Positions 18,367-28,109 of a stretch of DNA of 64,000 nt are shown here, piece by piece. The DNA is from Deltaproteobacteria bacterium. GTDB taxonomy: Bacteria; Desulfobacterota; Desulfobulbia; Desulfobulbales; Desulfurivibrionaceae. A program made the translations under genes and the position numbers. The notes under the pieces were generated by a model, which worked only from the letters and a program-made list of their open reading frames with translations, had not been told where the DNA came from and made no database searches. Location of the stretch: contig JAJZRO010000005.1 of the NCBI GenBank assembly GCA_021802645.1, positions 39,121 through 103,120 on the forward strand. Reading direction: 5' to 3'. How positions within the stretch are numbered: the stretch's first letter is position 1; each line of letters starts with the position of its first letter.

Positions 18367-18420
18367 ATTGTACGGAGTCGCAAGATATATTGCAACAAAA
18401 GCACGGTAGCCAGTTATAAT
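18367..18420. promoter_or_regulatory. Candidate divergent promoters sharing one TTGCAA -35 box
   Basis: TTGCAA at 18390-18395 is self-complementary. To the right, TATAAT (18415-18420, perfect) lies 19 bases away and serves the HD-GYP gene. To the left, on the minus strand, TACAAT (18367-18372) lies 17 bases away and serves the flavoprotein gene. Confidence 0.5.
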
Positions 18421-18474
18421 GAAAAAAACGCCGAACGTCTCTTCCTCCCTTCTCTTTTGCCAGGGGATGCGATC

Positions 18475-19989
18475 ATGACCACACCCCAACTTATTTCCCT
18501 GATTCTTGTCATTCCTGGCGCGTTGTTCATGCTGGCTTCCGGTTTCATGAGCCGGTGGCTCATCCGGGAGGTGCCGCCCAATCTGCTCGTGCGTTGGCGG
18601 GCCTTGACCATGCTCGTTTATTTCTTTTTCTGGGGCTATGTTCTTTTTTTGCTCATTCAGGCGCGGGGGCTCCTTTTCCCGCCGGAGATCGTGACCGGCG
18701 TCATCTTTTTGGGCGGCGCCATCTTCGTGTTCCTGGTTATCGGGTTGAGCCGTTTCACCATCCGCAAAACCAGGGAGAGTGAAGTGCAGTTGCTGGCCGC
18801 CAATGAGGGTATGGCGGCCAAGAATGCCGAGCTCGAACGGGAGATCACCGCGCGACTTGCGGCGGAAGCGCAGGCACTTCGGCGCATGCAGCACCTGACC
18901 ACCCTGCACGCGATCGACCTGGTCATTACCTCAAACCTCGACCTGCGGCTCACCATGCGGCTTCTGCTGGAACAGATCGTGCCGCAGCTCGGGGCGGATG
19001 CCGGGGCCGTACTGCTGCTCAATCCGTACACCCAGATCCTGGAATACGGCGCGGGGTGGGGATTCAATACCGCGGTCATCGAACGCTCCGAACTGCGCCT
19101 TGGCGAAGGGGCTGCCGGCATGGCTGCTCAGGAACGCCGGATGGTGATCCTGTCGCCGATCAATGTGGCCGGCGCCCCGTTTTTGCGGCGGGAACTGGTG
19201 GGTGATGAGAATTTTGTCTCCTACTGCGCCGTGCCCCTGATCGGCAAGGGGCAGGTGAAGGGCGTGCTGGAGCTTTTCCTGCGGCGCGATTTTGCGCCGG
19301 AGGAGGAGTGGAAGGAATTTTTCCATGCCCTGGCGGTGCAGGCCGCCATCGCCATCGACAACGCCACGCTGTTCAAGGGATTGCAGGATTCCAACGCCGA
19401 ACTCATCCTGGCCTACGACACCACCATCGAAGGGTGGTCGCGGGCCCTGGAACTGCGCGATAAGGAGACCGAAGGCCACACCCAGCGGGCCATGGCCCTG
19501 ACCATCACGGTGGCGCGGGCTATCGGCATGAAGGAGGAGCAGCTGGTTCATGTGCGCCGTGGCGCCCTGCTGCACGATATCGGCAAGATGGCGGTGCCCG
19601 ACACCATTCTCCTGAAGGACGGCCCGCTTACCCCGCAGGAGCAGGAGATGATGCGGCAACACCCGCGTTATGCCTTCGAATTGCTGGTGCCCATCGTCTA
19701 TCTGCGACCCGCCATCGATATCCCCTATTGCCACCACGAGTGGTGGGACGGTTCCGGGTATCCGCGCGGCCTCAAGGGGGAGCAGATACCCCTGGCCGCC
19801 CGCATCTTCGCCATCGCCGATACGTGGGACGCTCTGATTTCGGTCCGACGCTATCATCCGCCCTGGTCTCCGGAAAAAGCAGCGGCCCACATCCGTTCCC
19901 TGGCCGGCACTCAGTTCGATCCAGCCCTGGTGGCCCAGTTCCTGGCAGTCGTCGAACGCGGCACCGCCGGGGAAAAATATCGGGCTTGA
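18475..19989 (+). CDS. Membrane GAF / HD-GYP phosphodiesterase-type signalling protein
   Basis: A 504-residue protein. Three membrane helices come first (~5-28, 45-68, 72-95), then a coiled linker, a GAF domain (~150-300), and an HD-GYP domain with LLHDIGKMAVPD near residue 360 and DGSGYPRGLKG near 425. All canonical HD and GYP residues are present, so c-di-GMP hydrolysis is likely. ATG 18475 follows AGGGGA; a TTG at 18457 is the alternative. The signal sensed by GAF is unknown. It is a single gene under its own promoter. Confidence 0.92.
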   Translation: MTTPQLISLILVIPGALFMLASGFMSRWLIREVPPNLLVRWRALTMLVYFFFWGYVLFLLIQARGLLFPPEIVTGVIFLGGAIFVFLVIGLSRFTIRKTRESEVQLLAANEGMAAKNAELEREITARLAAEAQALRRMQHLTTLHAIDLVITSNLDLRLTMRLLLEQIVPQLGADAGAVLLLNPYTQILEYGAGWGFNTAVIERSELRLGEGAAGMAAQERRMVILSPINVAGAPFLRRELVGDENFVSYCAVPLIGKGQVKGVLELFLRRDFAPEEEWKEFFHALAVQAAIAIDNATLFKGLQDSNAELILAYDTTIEGWSRALELRDKETEGHTQRAMALTITVARAIGMKEEQLVHVRRGALLHDIGKMAVPDTILLKDGPLTPQEQEMMRQHPRYAFELLVPIVYLRPAIDIPYCHHEWWDGSGYPRGLKGEQIPLAARIFAIADTWDALISVRRYHPPWSPEKAAAHIRSLAGTQFDPALVAQFLAVVERGTAGEKYRA

Positions 19990-20016
19990 CGTAAGTCAAG
20001 GTCTCTCTGCTATGAT
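19985..20016 (+). promoter_or_regulatory. CRP/FNR-type palindrome overlapping a promoter for the octahaem gene
   Basis: A perfect 16-base palindrome, CTTGACGTAAGTCAAG (19985-20000), overlaps the 3' end of the HD-GYP gene and contains TTGACG as -35. An extended -10 (TGCTATGAT, TATGAT 20011-20016) follows. The palindrome has the TTGAC-N4-GTCAA form used by FNR/DNR/HcpR-like regulators. Overlap with the -35 would suit repression. Confidence 0.55.
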
Positions 20017-20052
20017 TTCTCTATCCTCTTTTGAGTTGCCTGGTCATCATAA

Positions 20053-20144
20053 CCGGCTGCAAGGGCCGGAGGTCTGTATTGGACAGGGCGTAGGCGGATC
20101 ACCGCCTGGAAGGTGGCAACGGGGTTTGGGGCTCCGTTGTCCAA
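20053..20144 (+). promoter_or_regulatory. Candidate structured RNA leader of the octahaem cytochrome gene
   Basis: The leader can fold into a hairpin (CCGGC 20053-20057 with GCCGG 20065-20069) and a three-way junction. P1 is TTGGACA (20079-20085) with TGTCCAA (20138-20144). P2 is AGGCGG (20092-20097) with CCGCCT (20102-20107). P3 is a 6-bp stem from 20119-20124 and 20132-20137. It ends 10 bases before the ribosome site AAGGAGGG. I do not recognise it as a known riboswitch class. Confidence 0.4.
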
Positions 20145-20168
20145 CCACAAGAGAAGGAGGGAAATCGT

Positions 20169-21503
20169 ATGAAAATGGTCACGTTGTATGCGGTAATGCT
20201 GGGAACGGCGCTGGCCGGCAGCTGTTGCCTGGCGGCGTCCGCCAACGCAGCGGGGGGCGCCTGTGTCGAATGTCATAAAAAGCAGAATCCGGGGCTCTAT
20301 CAGCAGTGGAAAAACTCGAAGCACGGCCAGCAGGGGGTTTCCTGTCTGGACTGCCACAAGGCGGAAAAGGGTGACGCGGATGCCTTTACCCATCACGGCG
20401 CCTTGATCGCCACCCTGGTTACCCCCAAGGACTGCTCGCAATGCCATCCCAAGGAGGCGGAGCAGGCCATGCATTCCTATCATGCCAATGCTGGCGAGAT
20501 TCTGGAGTCGGCGGACGCCTACATGGCGCATGTGGCAGGCGGCGAGCCGGTGGCGATCACCGGTTGCGAGAACTGCCACGGCGCCAAGGTGAAGATCGAC
20601 CCCAACGCCCCCAACAAGCTTTCCCGCAAAACCTGGCCCAATTCCGGCATCGGGCGGATCAACCCCGACGGCTCCAAGGGAGCCTGCAATGCCTGCCATT
20701 CCCGTCATTCCTTCTCCAAGGCCCAGGCGCGGGAGCCGGAGAATTGCGGCAAGTGCCATCTGGGGCCTGACCATCCGCAGAAGGAGATCTACGAGGAATC
20801 CAAGCACGGCATCGCCTATGCGGCTCACAAGGACAAACTCAATCTCAACAAAGACCGGTGGGTGGTGGGCAAGGATTACTATGAGGCGCCCACCTGCGCG
20901 ACCTGCCATATGTCCGCCACCGCCAAACAGCCGGCTTCCCATGACGTCGGCGGGCGGATCTCCTGGACCCTGCGGCCGCCGATTTCCAAACACAAGGATA
21001 ACTGGAAGGCCAAGCGGGCCAACATGGAGGAGGTCTGTCTGAACTGCCATCAGCAGCGGTTCGTGGATGGCCATTACTACCAGTACGATGCCACGGTGGA
21101 ACTCTACAACGAGAAATTCGGCAAACCCGCCACCGCGATCATGGACATGATCAAGAAGAAAGGGCTGCTGGAGCACAAGGCCGACTTTGCCAACGACATC
21201 GAATGGCAGTACTGGGAGCTCTGGCACCATGAAGGCCGGCGCGCCCGCATGGGCGCGGCGATGATCGGCCCGGACTACACCTGGTGGCACGGCATCTACG
21301 ACGTGGCCTACAACTTCTACTTCAAGTTCATCCCCGAAGCCAGACGGTACAACGATCCGGAAGTCAATGCCTACATCGACAACCTGTTGACCAAGGACAA
21401 CATGCACAACTGGGTGAACAAATCCACGGACGAACTGAAGAAGGCGATCCGCAGCGGCGAGTTGCAAAAGGTCTACGAGGAGCTGTTCAAGAAGAATATG
21501 TGA
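20169..21503 (+). CDS. Octahaem c-type cytochrome, hydroxylamine oxidoreductase-like
   Basis: A 444-residue exported cytochrome with exactly eight CxxCH motifs (near residues 32, 59, 89, 133, 173, 193, 243 and 290), then a haem-free helical C-terminal third. This layout is that of the HAO family (HAO, epsilon-HAO, hydrazine dehydrogenase), which oxidise hydroxylamine or reduce nitrite/hydroxylamine. I cannot see the catalytic-haem Tyr crosslink from sequence alone; in anaerobes reductive nitrogen-oxide detoxification or ammonification is more likely. A signal peptide ends near ASANA. ATG 20169 follows AAGGAGGG. It has no nrfH-like partner next to it. Confidence 0.88.
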   Translation: MKMVTLYAVMLGTALAGSCCLAASANAAGGACVECHKKQNPGLYQQWKNSKHGQQGVSCLDCHKAEKGDADAFTHHGALIATLVTPKDCSQCHPKEAEQAMHSYHANAGEILESADAYMAHVAGGEPVAITGCENCHGAKVKIDPNAPNKLSRKTWPNSGIGRINPDGSKGACNACHSRHSFSKAQAREPENCGKCHLGPDHPQKEIYEESKHGIAYAAHKDKLNLNKDRWVVGKDYYEAPTCATCHMSATAKQPASHDVGGRISWTLRPPISKHKDNWKAKRANMEEVCLNCHQQRFVDGHYYQYDATVELYNEKFGKPATAIMDMIKKKGLLEHKADFANDIEWQYWELWHHEGRRARMGAAMIGPDYTWWHGIYDVAYNFYFKFIPEARRYNDPEVNAYIDNLLTKDNMHNWVNKSTDELKKAIRSGELQKVYEELFKKNM

Positions 21504-21530
21504 GTTCTCTGCGCACGGGTCATTGTTCGG

Positions 21531-21562
21531 AGGGGGTGCGGCCACGCCGCACCCCCTTTCTT
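21531..21562 (+). terminator. Rho-independent terminator after the octahaem gene
   Basis: A perfect 11-bp G+C stem (GGGGGTGCGGC 21532-21542 with GCCGCACCCCC 21546-21556, CAC loop) is followed by TTTCTT, 28 bases after the stop codon. Confidence 0.88.
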
Positions 21563-21792
21563 ATGGGCAACGCCGCCCACTTTCCCATGGCAAATTTTTG
21601 TCCGCTGTGCTGTAATGAAGGGCGGAAGGGGGAAACAGCGATGCTGCGCCTCTTAAGGTCGGGCGTCGCTGCCCAGCCATGCCGCCAATGGTCGTTGTGG
21701 CGGGCCTGTTGGCGGTCAACCACGATTTTTCTTGAACGTTCCCCGCTGCCGGGGGCAAGCCGCGGTCCGCACATTCCGCTGAAGGAGGCGGA

Positions 21793-23217
21793 ATGTCGCC
21801 GCCTATGGCGGGCTTCATGAAACTCTTCTTGTGCGGTGTTTTTGTTATCTGGCTTGCCGGCATGGCCTACGGCCTCTACCGGCCCCTGCCCCCCGGGCTG
21901 GCGGTGGCCGGCCCCGTACATCAGGTGCCGGCGGTCGAATTCCTCTACGATCTTTCCTATCTGCGCGACGGCACCGTGGTCCACGAACAGCGGATTTTCA
22001 AGCGGTTGCTGGCCGAGATCACGGCGGCGCAACGCTTCGTCGTCCTCGACATGTTTCTGTTCAACGGTCTGCAAGGCCCAGGCATCTCAGGGCCGCCGCT
22101 GGCCGCCACCCTCGCCGAGGCACTCCTCAAGAAGAAGCAGCAGTCGCCCCAGGTGGCGATCACGGTCATCACCGATCCCATCAACACCGGATATGGCTCC
22201 TACCCGGCAGTGGACCTCGACCGGCTGCGGGCCGGCGGCATTGCGGTGGTGACCACCGATCTCACCCGCTTGCGGGATTCCAACCCGATTTATTCGGGCC
22301 TCTGGCGTCCCGTTCTCCAGTGGTTCGGGACCAGCGGCAAGGGCTGGCTGCCCAACCCCTTCAGCGCCACCGGGCCGCCAATGACGCTGCGCTCCTGGCT
22401 GACGCTGCTCAACTTCAAGGCCAACCACCGCAAGGTGCTGGTCACCGAGCGGGTGGCGCTGGTTACCTCGGCCAACCCGCACGATGCCAGCGGCTTTCAT
22501 TCCAACATCGCCATAGTGGCGCATGGCCCGATTCAGAACGACCTGCTGGCCAGCGAGGCGGCCGTGGCCGCCTTCTCCGGCGCCGCGTTCGCCCCGCCAG
22601 CCGTGGCGGCCCGCGAGGAAACCGGCCCCTACACCGTGCAACTCCTGACCGAAAGCGCCATCAAGCAGCGGGTGGTGACGGCGCTGCGGGCGGCAAACAG
22701 TGGCGAGAGCGTCTGGCTCGCCATGTTCTATCTGGCCGAACCGGAGGTGTGCGCCGCGCTTCTCGATGCGGCTGAGCGCGGGGTGACGGTGCGTCTCATC
22801 CTCGACCCGAACAAAGACGCCTTTGGCCGCGTCAAAAATGGCATTCCCAACCGTCAGGTGGCGGAGTGGCTGGTGAGCCGTTCCAACGGCAGGATCAGTG
22901 TGCGCTGGTACGATACCCACGGCGAGCAGTTCCATTCCAAGCTGTTCCTGGTCGAGGGGCGGGGGCAGGGGCTGGTGGTGGCCGGCTCGGCGAATCTGAC
23001 CCGCCGCAACCTCGACGACTACAATCTGGAAACCTCGCTGGCAGTGAGCGGCCCGGCGGATTCACTCTTCGTCACCGCCGTCGCCGATTACTGCCATCGG
23101 CTTTGGGAAAACCGCGGCGGCCAGTACACCTTGCCTTTCGCCGCCTATCGGGAGACGCAGAAGTTGAAACAATGGCGGGTGATGCTTCAGGAAGCGAGTG
23201 GCCTGGGAACCTTCTAG
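21793..23217 (+). CDS. Phospholipase D-family (HKD) protein, membrane-anchored
   Basis: A 474-residue protein with an N-terminal helix (KLFLCGVFVIWLAGMAYGLY) and two PLD half-sites: NHRKVLVTERVALVTSANPHD near residue 215 and QFHSKLFLVEG...GSANLTRRN near 378. Both carry HxK and an Asn, as in cardiolipin synthases and phosphatidyl-transferring or hydrolysing enzymes; the substrate is not decided by sequence. The domain faces the periplasm if the helix is an uncleaved signal. ATG 21793 has AAGGAGGCGG. It may be read with the downstream kinase, whose open frame overlaps its end. Confidence 0.88.
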   Translation: MSPPMAGFMKLFLCGVFVIWLAGMAYGLYRPLPPGLAVAGPVHQVPAVEFLYDLSYLRDGTVVHEQRIFKRLLAEITAAQRFVVLDMFLFNGLQGPGISGPPLAATLAEALLKKKQQSPQVAITVITDPINTGYGSYPAVDLDRLRAGGIAVVTTDLTRLRDSNPIYSGLWRPVLQWFGTSGKGWLPNPFSATGPPMTLRSWLTLLNFKANHRKVLVTERVALVTSANPHDASGFHSNIAIVAHGPIQNDLLASEAAVAAFSGAAFAPPAVAAREETGPYTVQLLTESAIKQRVVTALRAANSGESVWLAMFYLAEPEVCAALLDAAERGVTVRLILDPNKDAFGRVKNGIPNRQVAEWLVSRSNGRISVRWYDTHGEQFHSKLFLVEGRGQGLVVAGSANLTRRNLDDYNLETSLAVSGPADSLFVTAVADYCHRLWENRGGQYTLPFAAYRETQKLKQWRVMLQEASGLGTF

Positions 23218-23236
23218 TCCGGTGGAGCGAGAAAAC

Positions 23237-25726
23237 GTGGTCAGGGAAAAAGCGGCAAAAACAGGGGAAAAAAAAGCGCTGGTGGTGGATAACCAGCCGG
23301 TGATCCTGAAGCTGATGCAGGACTTCCTGGAGAAGGAAGGCTATACAGTGGAAACGGCGGCCGACAGCCTTCAGGCCCTGGAGGTGCTCCAACGGTTCAC
23401 GCCGCAGGTCATGTTCGTCGATCTCATCATGCCCTTCATCAGCGGCGATAAATTCTGCCGCGTCGTGCGCAGCATGCCGGCCTTCCGCGAGGTGTTCATC
23501 ATCGTCCTTTCCGGCGTGGCGGCCGAGGAGGAGGTGGATTTCCTCGGTTTCGGCGCCGACGCCTGTATCGCCAAGGGGCCTTTTGTCAAGGTCAGGGAGC
23601 ATATCCATCAACTGCTTACCCAACGCGAAAGCGGCGCCTATCGGCGGGGCGAGTCGCCTGCCATTCTTGGGCTGGCGGACATCTACAAGCGGGAGATCAC
23701 CAAGGAACTGCTCACCTCGAAGCGCCATTTCGAGATCGTGCTCCGGAACATCGAGGAGGGGATCATCGAGTTCACCGCCGCAGGCCGTATCATTTTCGTC
23801 AATCACGCGGCGGTGCTGCTGAGCGCCACCCCCGAGGAACGGCTGCTGGCTTCTGATTTCGGTGAGCTGTTCAAGGGCGCTCACAAGCGGACCATCCGTG
23901 CCGTCCTGAAAAAGCTGGGTGAACAGCCACGGGAAGTGGGGGAGGAGATGCCGGTCATCCTGGGTGAGCATCGGCTGCTCCTCAATTTTCTGCCCATCGA
24001 GGACGCGGAACACGGGCGGACCATTATCGCCATCATGCGGGATATCACCCGGCGCAAGGAGGTGGAGGAGCAGCTGCTCGGCTATCGCCAGCACCTGGAG
24101 AAGATGGTGGTGGAGCGCACCGCCGAACTCGCCCGCACCAACGAGGAGTTGCGACGCCAGATCGCCGGCCGCCAACAGGCGGAGAAAAAAAAGAACCAGG
24201 CCGAACGGGAATGGGCCAAGACCTTCGACGCCATCGGCGACATCATCACCATCCAGGACCAGGGCATGCGCATCGTCCGGGCCAATCGGGCCGCCAGCCG
24301 CATCCTGGGGCAGCCACCCGAGGCTCTGGTGGGCAAATACTGTTACGAGGTCTTCCGGGGCGAATCGACCCCCTGCCCTGGTTGTCCGGAAACGCTTTCC
24401 CTGATAGACGGCCAGACCCATTCGGCCGAGATCACCCATCAGCAGATGGGGCGGACCTTCCTGGTCTCTGCGGCGCCGATTCTGGACGACCAGGGGCGCT
24501 GCACCGCCGTCGCCCATTTTGCCAAGGACGTCACCGAACAGAAGCGACTGGCATCGCAGCTGCAACAGGCCCAGAAGATGCAGGCGATCGGCACCTTGGC
24601 CGGCGGTATCGCCCACGACTTCAACAACATCCTCGGCGCGGTGCTCGGCTATACCGACTTGGCCCTGCTCGAAATCCCCGAGGAAAACCAGGTTCTGCGG
24701 GAGCGGTTGGAGGCGGTGCTGCACGCCGGCATGCGGGCCAAGGGACTGGTGGGACAGATCCTCGCCTTCAGCCGCCAGAGCGAAACCCGCCGCGATCCGC
24801 TGGAGATCGGACCGATCGTCAAAGAGGTCTTGAAGCTGCTACGGGCGTCGCTGCCCGCCACCATCGAGATTCGCCAGGAGATCGGCCATACGCCGCAGGT
24901 CATCCTCGCCGATCCGGTCCAGATTCATCAGGTGTTGATGAACCTCTGCGCCAACGCCTCGCACGCTATGCAGGAAGGGGGGGGCACCCTCACCGTCCGG
25001 GTGGATGAGGTAACGGTGGATGCCCATCTTGCCGAGACCAACCCGGAGCTGGTGCCCGGCCCTTATGTCCGGCTGACGGTAGGCGATACCGGCCGTGGCA
25101 TCGAACCGGCGGTCATGACGCGGATTTTTGAGCCTTTTTTCACCACCAAGGAGGTGGGAGTCGGCACCGGCATGGGACTCGCGGTGGTGCATGGTATCGT
25201 CAAGGAGCATGGCGGTGCCATCGTCGCCACCAGCGAGGTTGGCAAGGGCACGGACTTCGCGGTCTATTTCCCGCGGCTCGACACGGAGGAACTGCCGAGG
25301 CCGCAGGAGGAAAGGGCGTTGCCGCGGGGCTCCGAGCGGGTGCTCTTCGTGGACGACGAACCGGTGTTGGCGCGGCTGGGCGAGGTGATGCTGGGGCGTC
25401 TTGGCTACCAGGTCGCGGCCTTCACCAGCAGTGTCGAGGCGTTGGCTGCCGTGAAGAGAAAGCCCGCCGACTTCGATCTGGTGATCACCGATCTCACCAT
25501 GCCGACCATCACCGGTCTTGATTTGGCCAAGCGGATTCGCCGTCTGCGTCCGGAATTGCCGGTGCTCCTCTGTACCGGCTACAGCGAGACGGCGGTGGAG
25601 GATGCCGCCAAGGCCATCGGCATCCGGCAATGCCTCCGGAAACCGTTGGTGTCGCTGGAGCTGGCCATGGCGGTGCGCGAGGCCCTGGACGGGAAGCCGG
25701 CCGGCAAGAAGGGAAAGCGGAAATGA
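23237..25726 (+). CDS. Hybrid histidine kinase: REC-PAS-PAS-HisKA-HATPase-REC
   Basis: An ~829-residue soluble hybrid kinase. An N-terminal receiver (phospho-Asp in MFVDLIMP) comes first, then a PAS (~165-270), a coiled coil, and a second PAS carrying YCYEVFRGESTPCPGCP. HisKA has the H-box GGIAHDFNNILGAV, HATPase has GDTGRGIEPAV and GTGMGLAVVHGIV, and a C-terminal receiver has LVITDLTMP. It has no membrane helix. I place the start at GTG 23237 (GGTGGAG ten bases upstream); GTG at 23198 or 23222 is possible, and 23198 would overlap the PLD gene by 20 bases. The Cys-rich PAS suggests redox or metal sensing. Confidence 0.9.
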   Translation: MVREKAAKTGEKKALVVDNQPVILKLMQDFLEKEGYTVETAADSLQALEVLQRFTPQVMFVDLIMPFISGDKFCRVVRSMPAFREVFIIVLSGVAAEEEVDFLGFGADACIAKGPFVKVREHIHQLLTQRESGAYRRGESPAILGLADIYKREITKELLTSKRHFEIVLRNIEEGIIEFTAAGRIIFVNHAAVLLSATPEERLLASDFGELFKGAHKRTIRAVLKKLGEQPREVGEEMPVILGEHRLLLNFLPIEDAEHGRTIIAIMRDITRRKEVEEQLLGYRQHLEKMVVERTAELARTNEELRRQIAGRQQAEKKKNQAEREWAKTFDAIGDIITIQDQGMRIVRANRAASRILGQPPEALVGKYCYEVFRGESTPCPGCPETLSLIDGQTHSAEITHQQMGRTFLVSAAPILDDQGRCTAVAHFAKDVTEQKRLASQLQQAQKMQAIGTLAGGIAHDFNNILGAVLGYTDLALLEIPEENQVLRERLEAVLHAGMRAKGLVGQILAFSRQSETRRDPLEIGPIVKEVLKLLRASLPATIEIRQEIGHTPQVILADPVQIHQVLMNLCANASHAMQEGGGTLTVRVDEVTVDAHLAETNPELVPGPYVRLTVGDTGRGIEPAVMTRIFEPFFTTKEVGVGTGMGLAVVHGIVKEHGGAIVATSEVGKGTDFAVYFPRLDTEELPRPQEERALPRGSERVLFVDDEPVLARLGEVMLGRLGYQVAAFTSSVEALAAVKRKPADFDLVITDLTMPTITGLDLAKRIRRLRPELPVLLCTGYSETAVEDAAKAIGIRQCLRKPLVSLELAMAVREALDGKPAGKKGKRK

Positions 25727-25923
25727 AGCAACCGTGGCGCCGGCGGCCGGGCTTTTTCCCGGATGGCGGCGAACCGGCCGAATGTGGCCTGGCCGTGACG
25801 GTCAAGGCATGGAATCCTGGACACGAGACGGGGTTCAGCCACAGCCTCCGCTCCGCTTGAGCGAAAACGCCTTATCCCGAAGTTATCACCTAGGGGGAGT
25901 TAGTTCGCCATCCGAGGAGAGTC

Positions 25924-28109
25924 ATGGCCGAACCGCTTATCAAAACCCTTTTTTTTGTGGTCGGCGCTCTGCTCCTGAGCCTCGTTGCCACCCTTCAGCG
26001 TGCTCTGGCGCCCAACCACCTCGACTGGCATGCCTATATCGCGCCGATGCTGATCGGCGGCAGCAGCGCGGTGCTCTTCCGCATGTGGCTGCGCCAGCGC
26101 CGCTATACCGCCGAGCGCTATGCCAAGCTGGAACTCATCAACGAGACCCTGCGGGCACTGGGCAGCCTGGTGGCTGAAATCCGCGGCCAGGGCGAGTTGT
26201 TGCAGAAGATCTGCGACACCCTGGTGCAGCGCAATCGCTACCGTCACGCCTGGAGCGCCCTTTTTGATGCGGATCAACGGCTGGTCGCCATTTCCGAGGC
26301 CGGGCTGGCAGATACCTTTGAAGCGTTTGCCGATCGGTTGGCGGCCGGCTGGCGCCCCACCTGTGTGGGAGAGGTTATGGCGCACCCGGAGCCGGTAATG
26401 GTGACCGACAACCCGGCGGCCAATTGCCCAGCCTGTCCTTTGGCACCGGCCAAGCCCGGTCTGGCCAGCATGGTGGCCCGGTTGGAGTACGACAAGACGG
26501 TGTATGGCATCCTCTCCGTGTCGGTGCCGGGCCGGCTCAGCCGCGATCCGGAGGAACTCGCCCTCTTCCGCGAGATCGCCCGCGACGTGGGCCAGGCCCT
26601 CTATCACCGCCAACTCAAGGTGGAACGGCGCAAGGCCGAGGAGGCGATCCGGCGCCAGATGCAGGAGCTGTTCGCCATCTTCAACGCCATTGAGGGCGCG
26701 GTCTATGTCGCGGACATGAAGACCTACGAGATCCTGGCCATTACCGCGCACGAGGAACGGTTCGGGCATGGGGTGATCGGCGGCAAGTGCTACGAATACC
26801 TCCAGAAGGGTCAGCATGCTCCCTGCGCCTTCTGCACCAACGACCGCCTGATCGGGCCGGATGGCACGCCCAATCCGCCGGTGGTCTGGGAATTCCAGAA
26901 TACCCGAAGCAACCGGTGGTACCTTTGCATCGACCGGGCGATCCATTGGCCGGATGGCCGGCTGGTGCGGATGGAGATCGCCATCGACATCACCGACCGC
27001 AAGCGGGCCGAGGAGGCGTTGCGCCGGAGTGAAAAGAGCCTGCGCGAACTGGTGGACAACTCGCTGGTTGGCATCATGCTCATCGAAGACGGCGCGATCG
27101 TCTACCAGAATCCGGAGCAGCGCCGCCTCTTCGGCACTCTGCCGCGCGGCTACCGACTGGAGGAGTTCCAGGGGGTGCATCCGGAGGATCTGCCCAAGCT
27201 GCGCGAGAGCTACCGGCAGATCATGCAAGGGGAGGTGCCGCAGGTGGATGTGGATTTCCGCTACTATCCGGTGCGGCCCAGGGAGGGAGAGGCCGGCCAG
27301 ATGAAGTGGGTCTATTGCCGGGCGCGGCCCATCGATTACCAGGGCAAAAAAACCCTGCTGGTCAGCATGATGGACATGAGCCATGCCCGGGAACTGGAGC
27401 GGCTGGTGCAGATCCAGGACAAGATGTCGTCGCTCGGCCGGGTGGCCGCCGGCATCGCCCATGAGATCAGAAATCCGCTTTCCGGGGTGAATATCTACCT
27501 CAACACCCTGGAGAAGATTTACGGCCGGCCGGGACGCGAGGCCACGGTGCGGGAGATCTTCCAGCAGCTCTATACCGCCTCGGACAAAATCGAGTCGGTC
27601 ATCCGGCGGGTCATGGATTTCTCGCGGCCCGGCCAACCCCATTTCGCCAAGCAGGATGTCAACGGTCCGGTGGATGCGGCGCTGCGCCTCTGCACGGTCG
27701 CCATGCGTAAGGGCGGGGTGGCGATCGAGACGGAGCTGGCTGGCAACCTGCCGCTCTGCCGGCTCGACGCGCATCTCGTAGAGCAGGTGTTGATGAATCT
27801 TTTCACCAACAGCGCCGAGGCCATGAGGAAACAGACCACCCCCCGCCGGATTCGGGTGCGAACCGAACATGCCGGCCATTTTGTGCTGGTGCGGGTGGCG
27901 GATTCCGGCCCGGGGGTGCCTGCGGCCGTGCGTGACAAGATTTTTGATCCCTATTACACCACCAAGAGTGATGGCACCGGCATCGGCCTTTCCATCAGCC
28001 ATCGGATTGTCAGTGACCATGGCGGCCGGCTTACGGTGACGGAAAGCGAGTTGGGGGGAGCGGAATTCGTGGTGGCATTGCCGGTTGAGGAGGAGGCGGG
28101 AGTCGGCTG

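Noticed and set aside
20041-20168. c-di-GMP/cGAMP (GEMM) riboswitch before the octahaem cytochrome, as in Geobacter
   Set aside because: The conserved GEMM core (GGGCAAACC...GGGACGCAAAGCC type) is absent; the fold differs.
21563-21792. A ~59-codon frame from 21641 between the terminator and the PLD gene
   Set aside because: Arg/Trp/Cys-rich, with no motif and only a weak ribosome site; treated as a leader region with nothing convincing in it.
25723-25860. A 45-codon frame overlapping the stop of the hybrid kinase (ATGA)
   Set aside because: No recognisable motif and no homologue known to me; the overlap may be chance.
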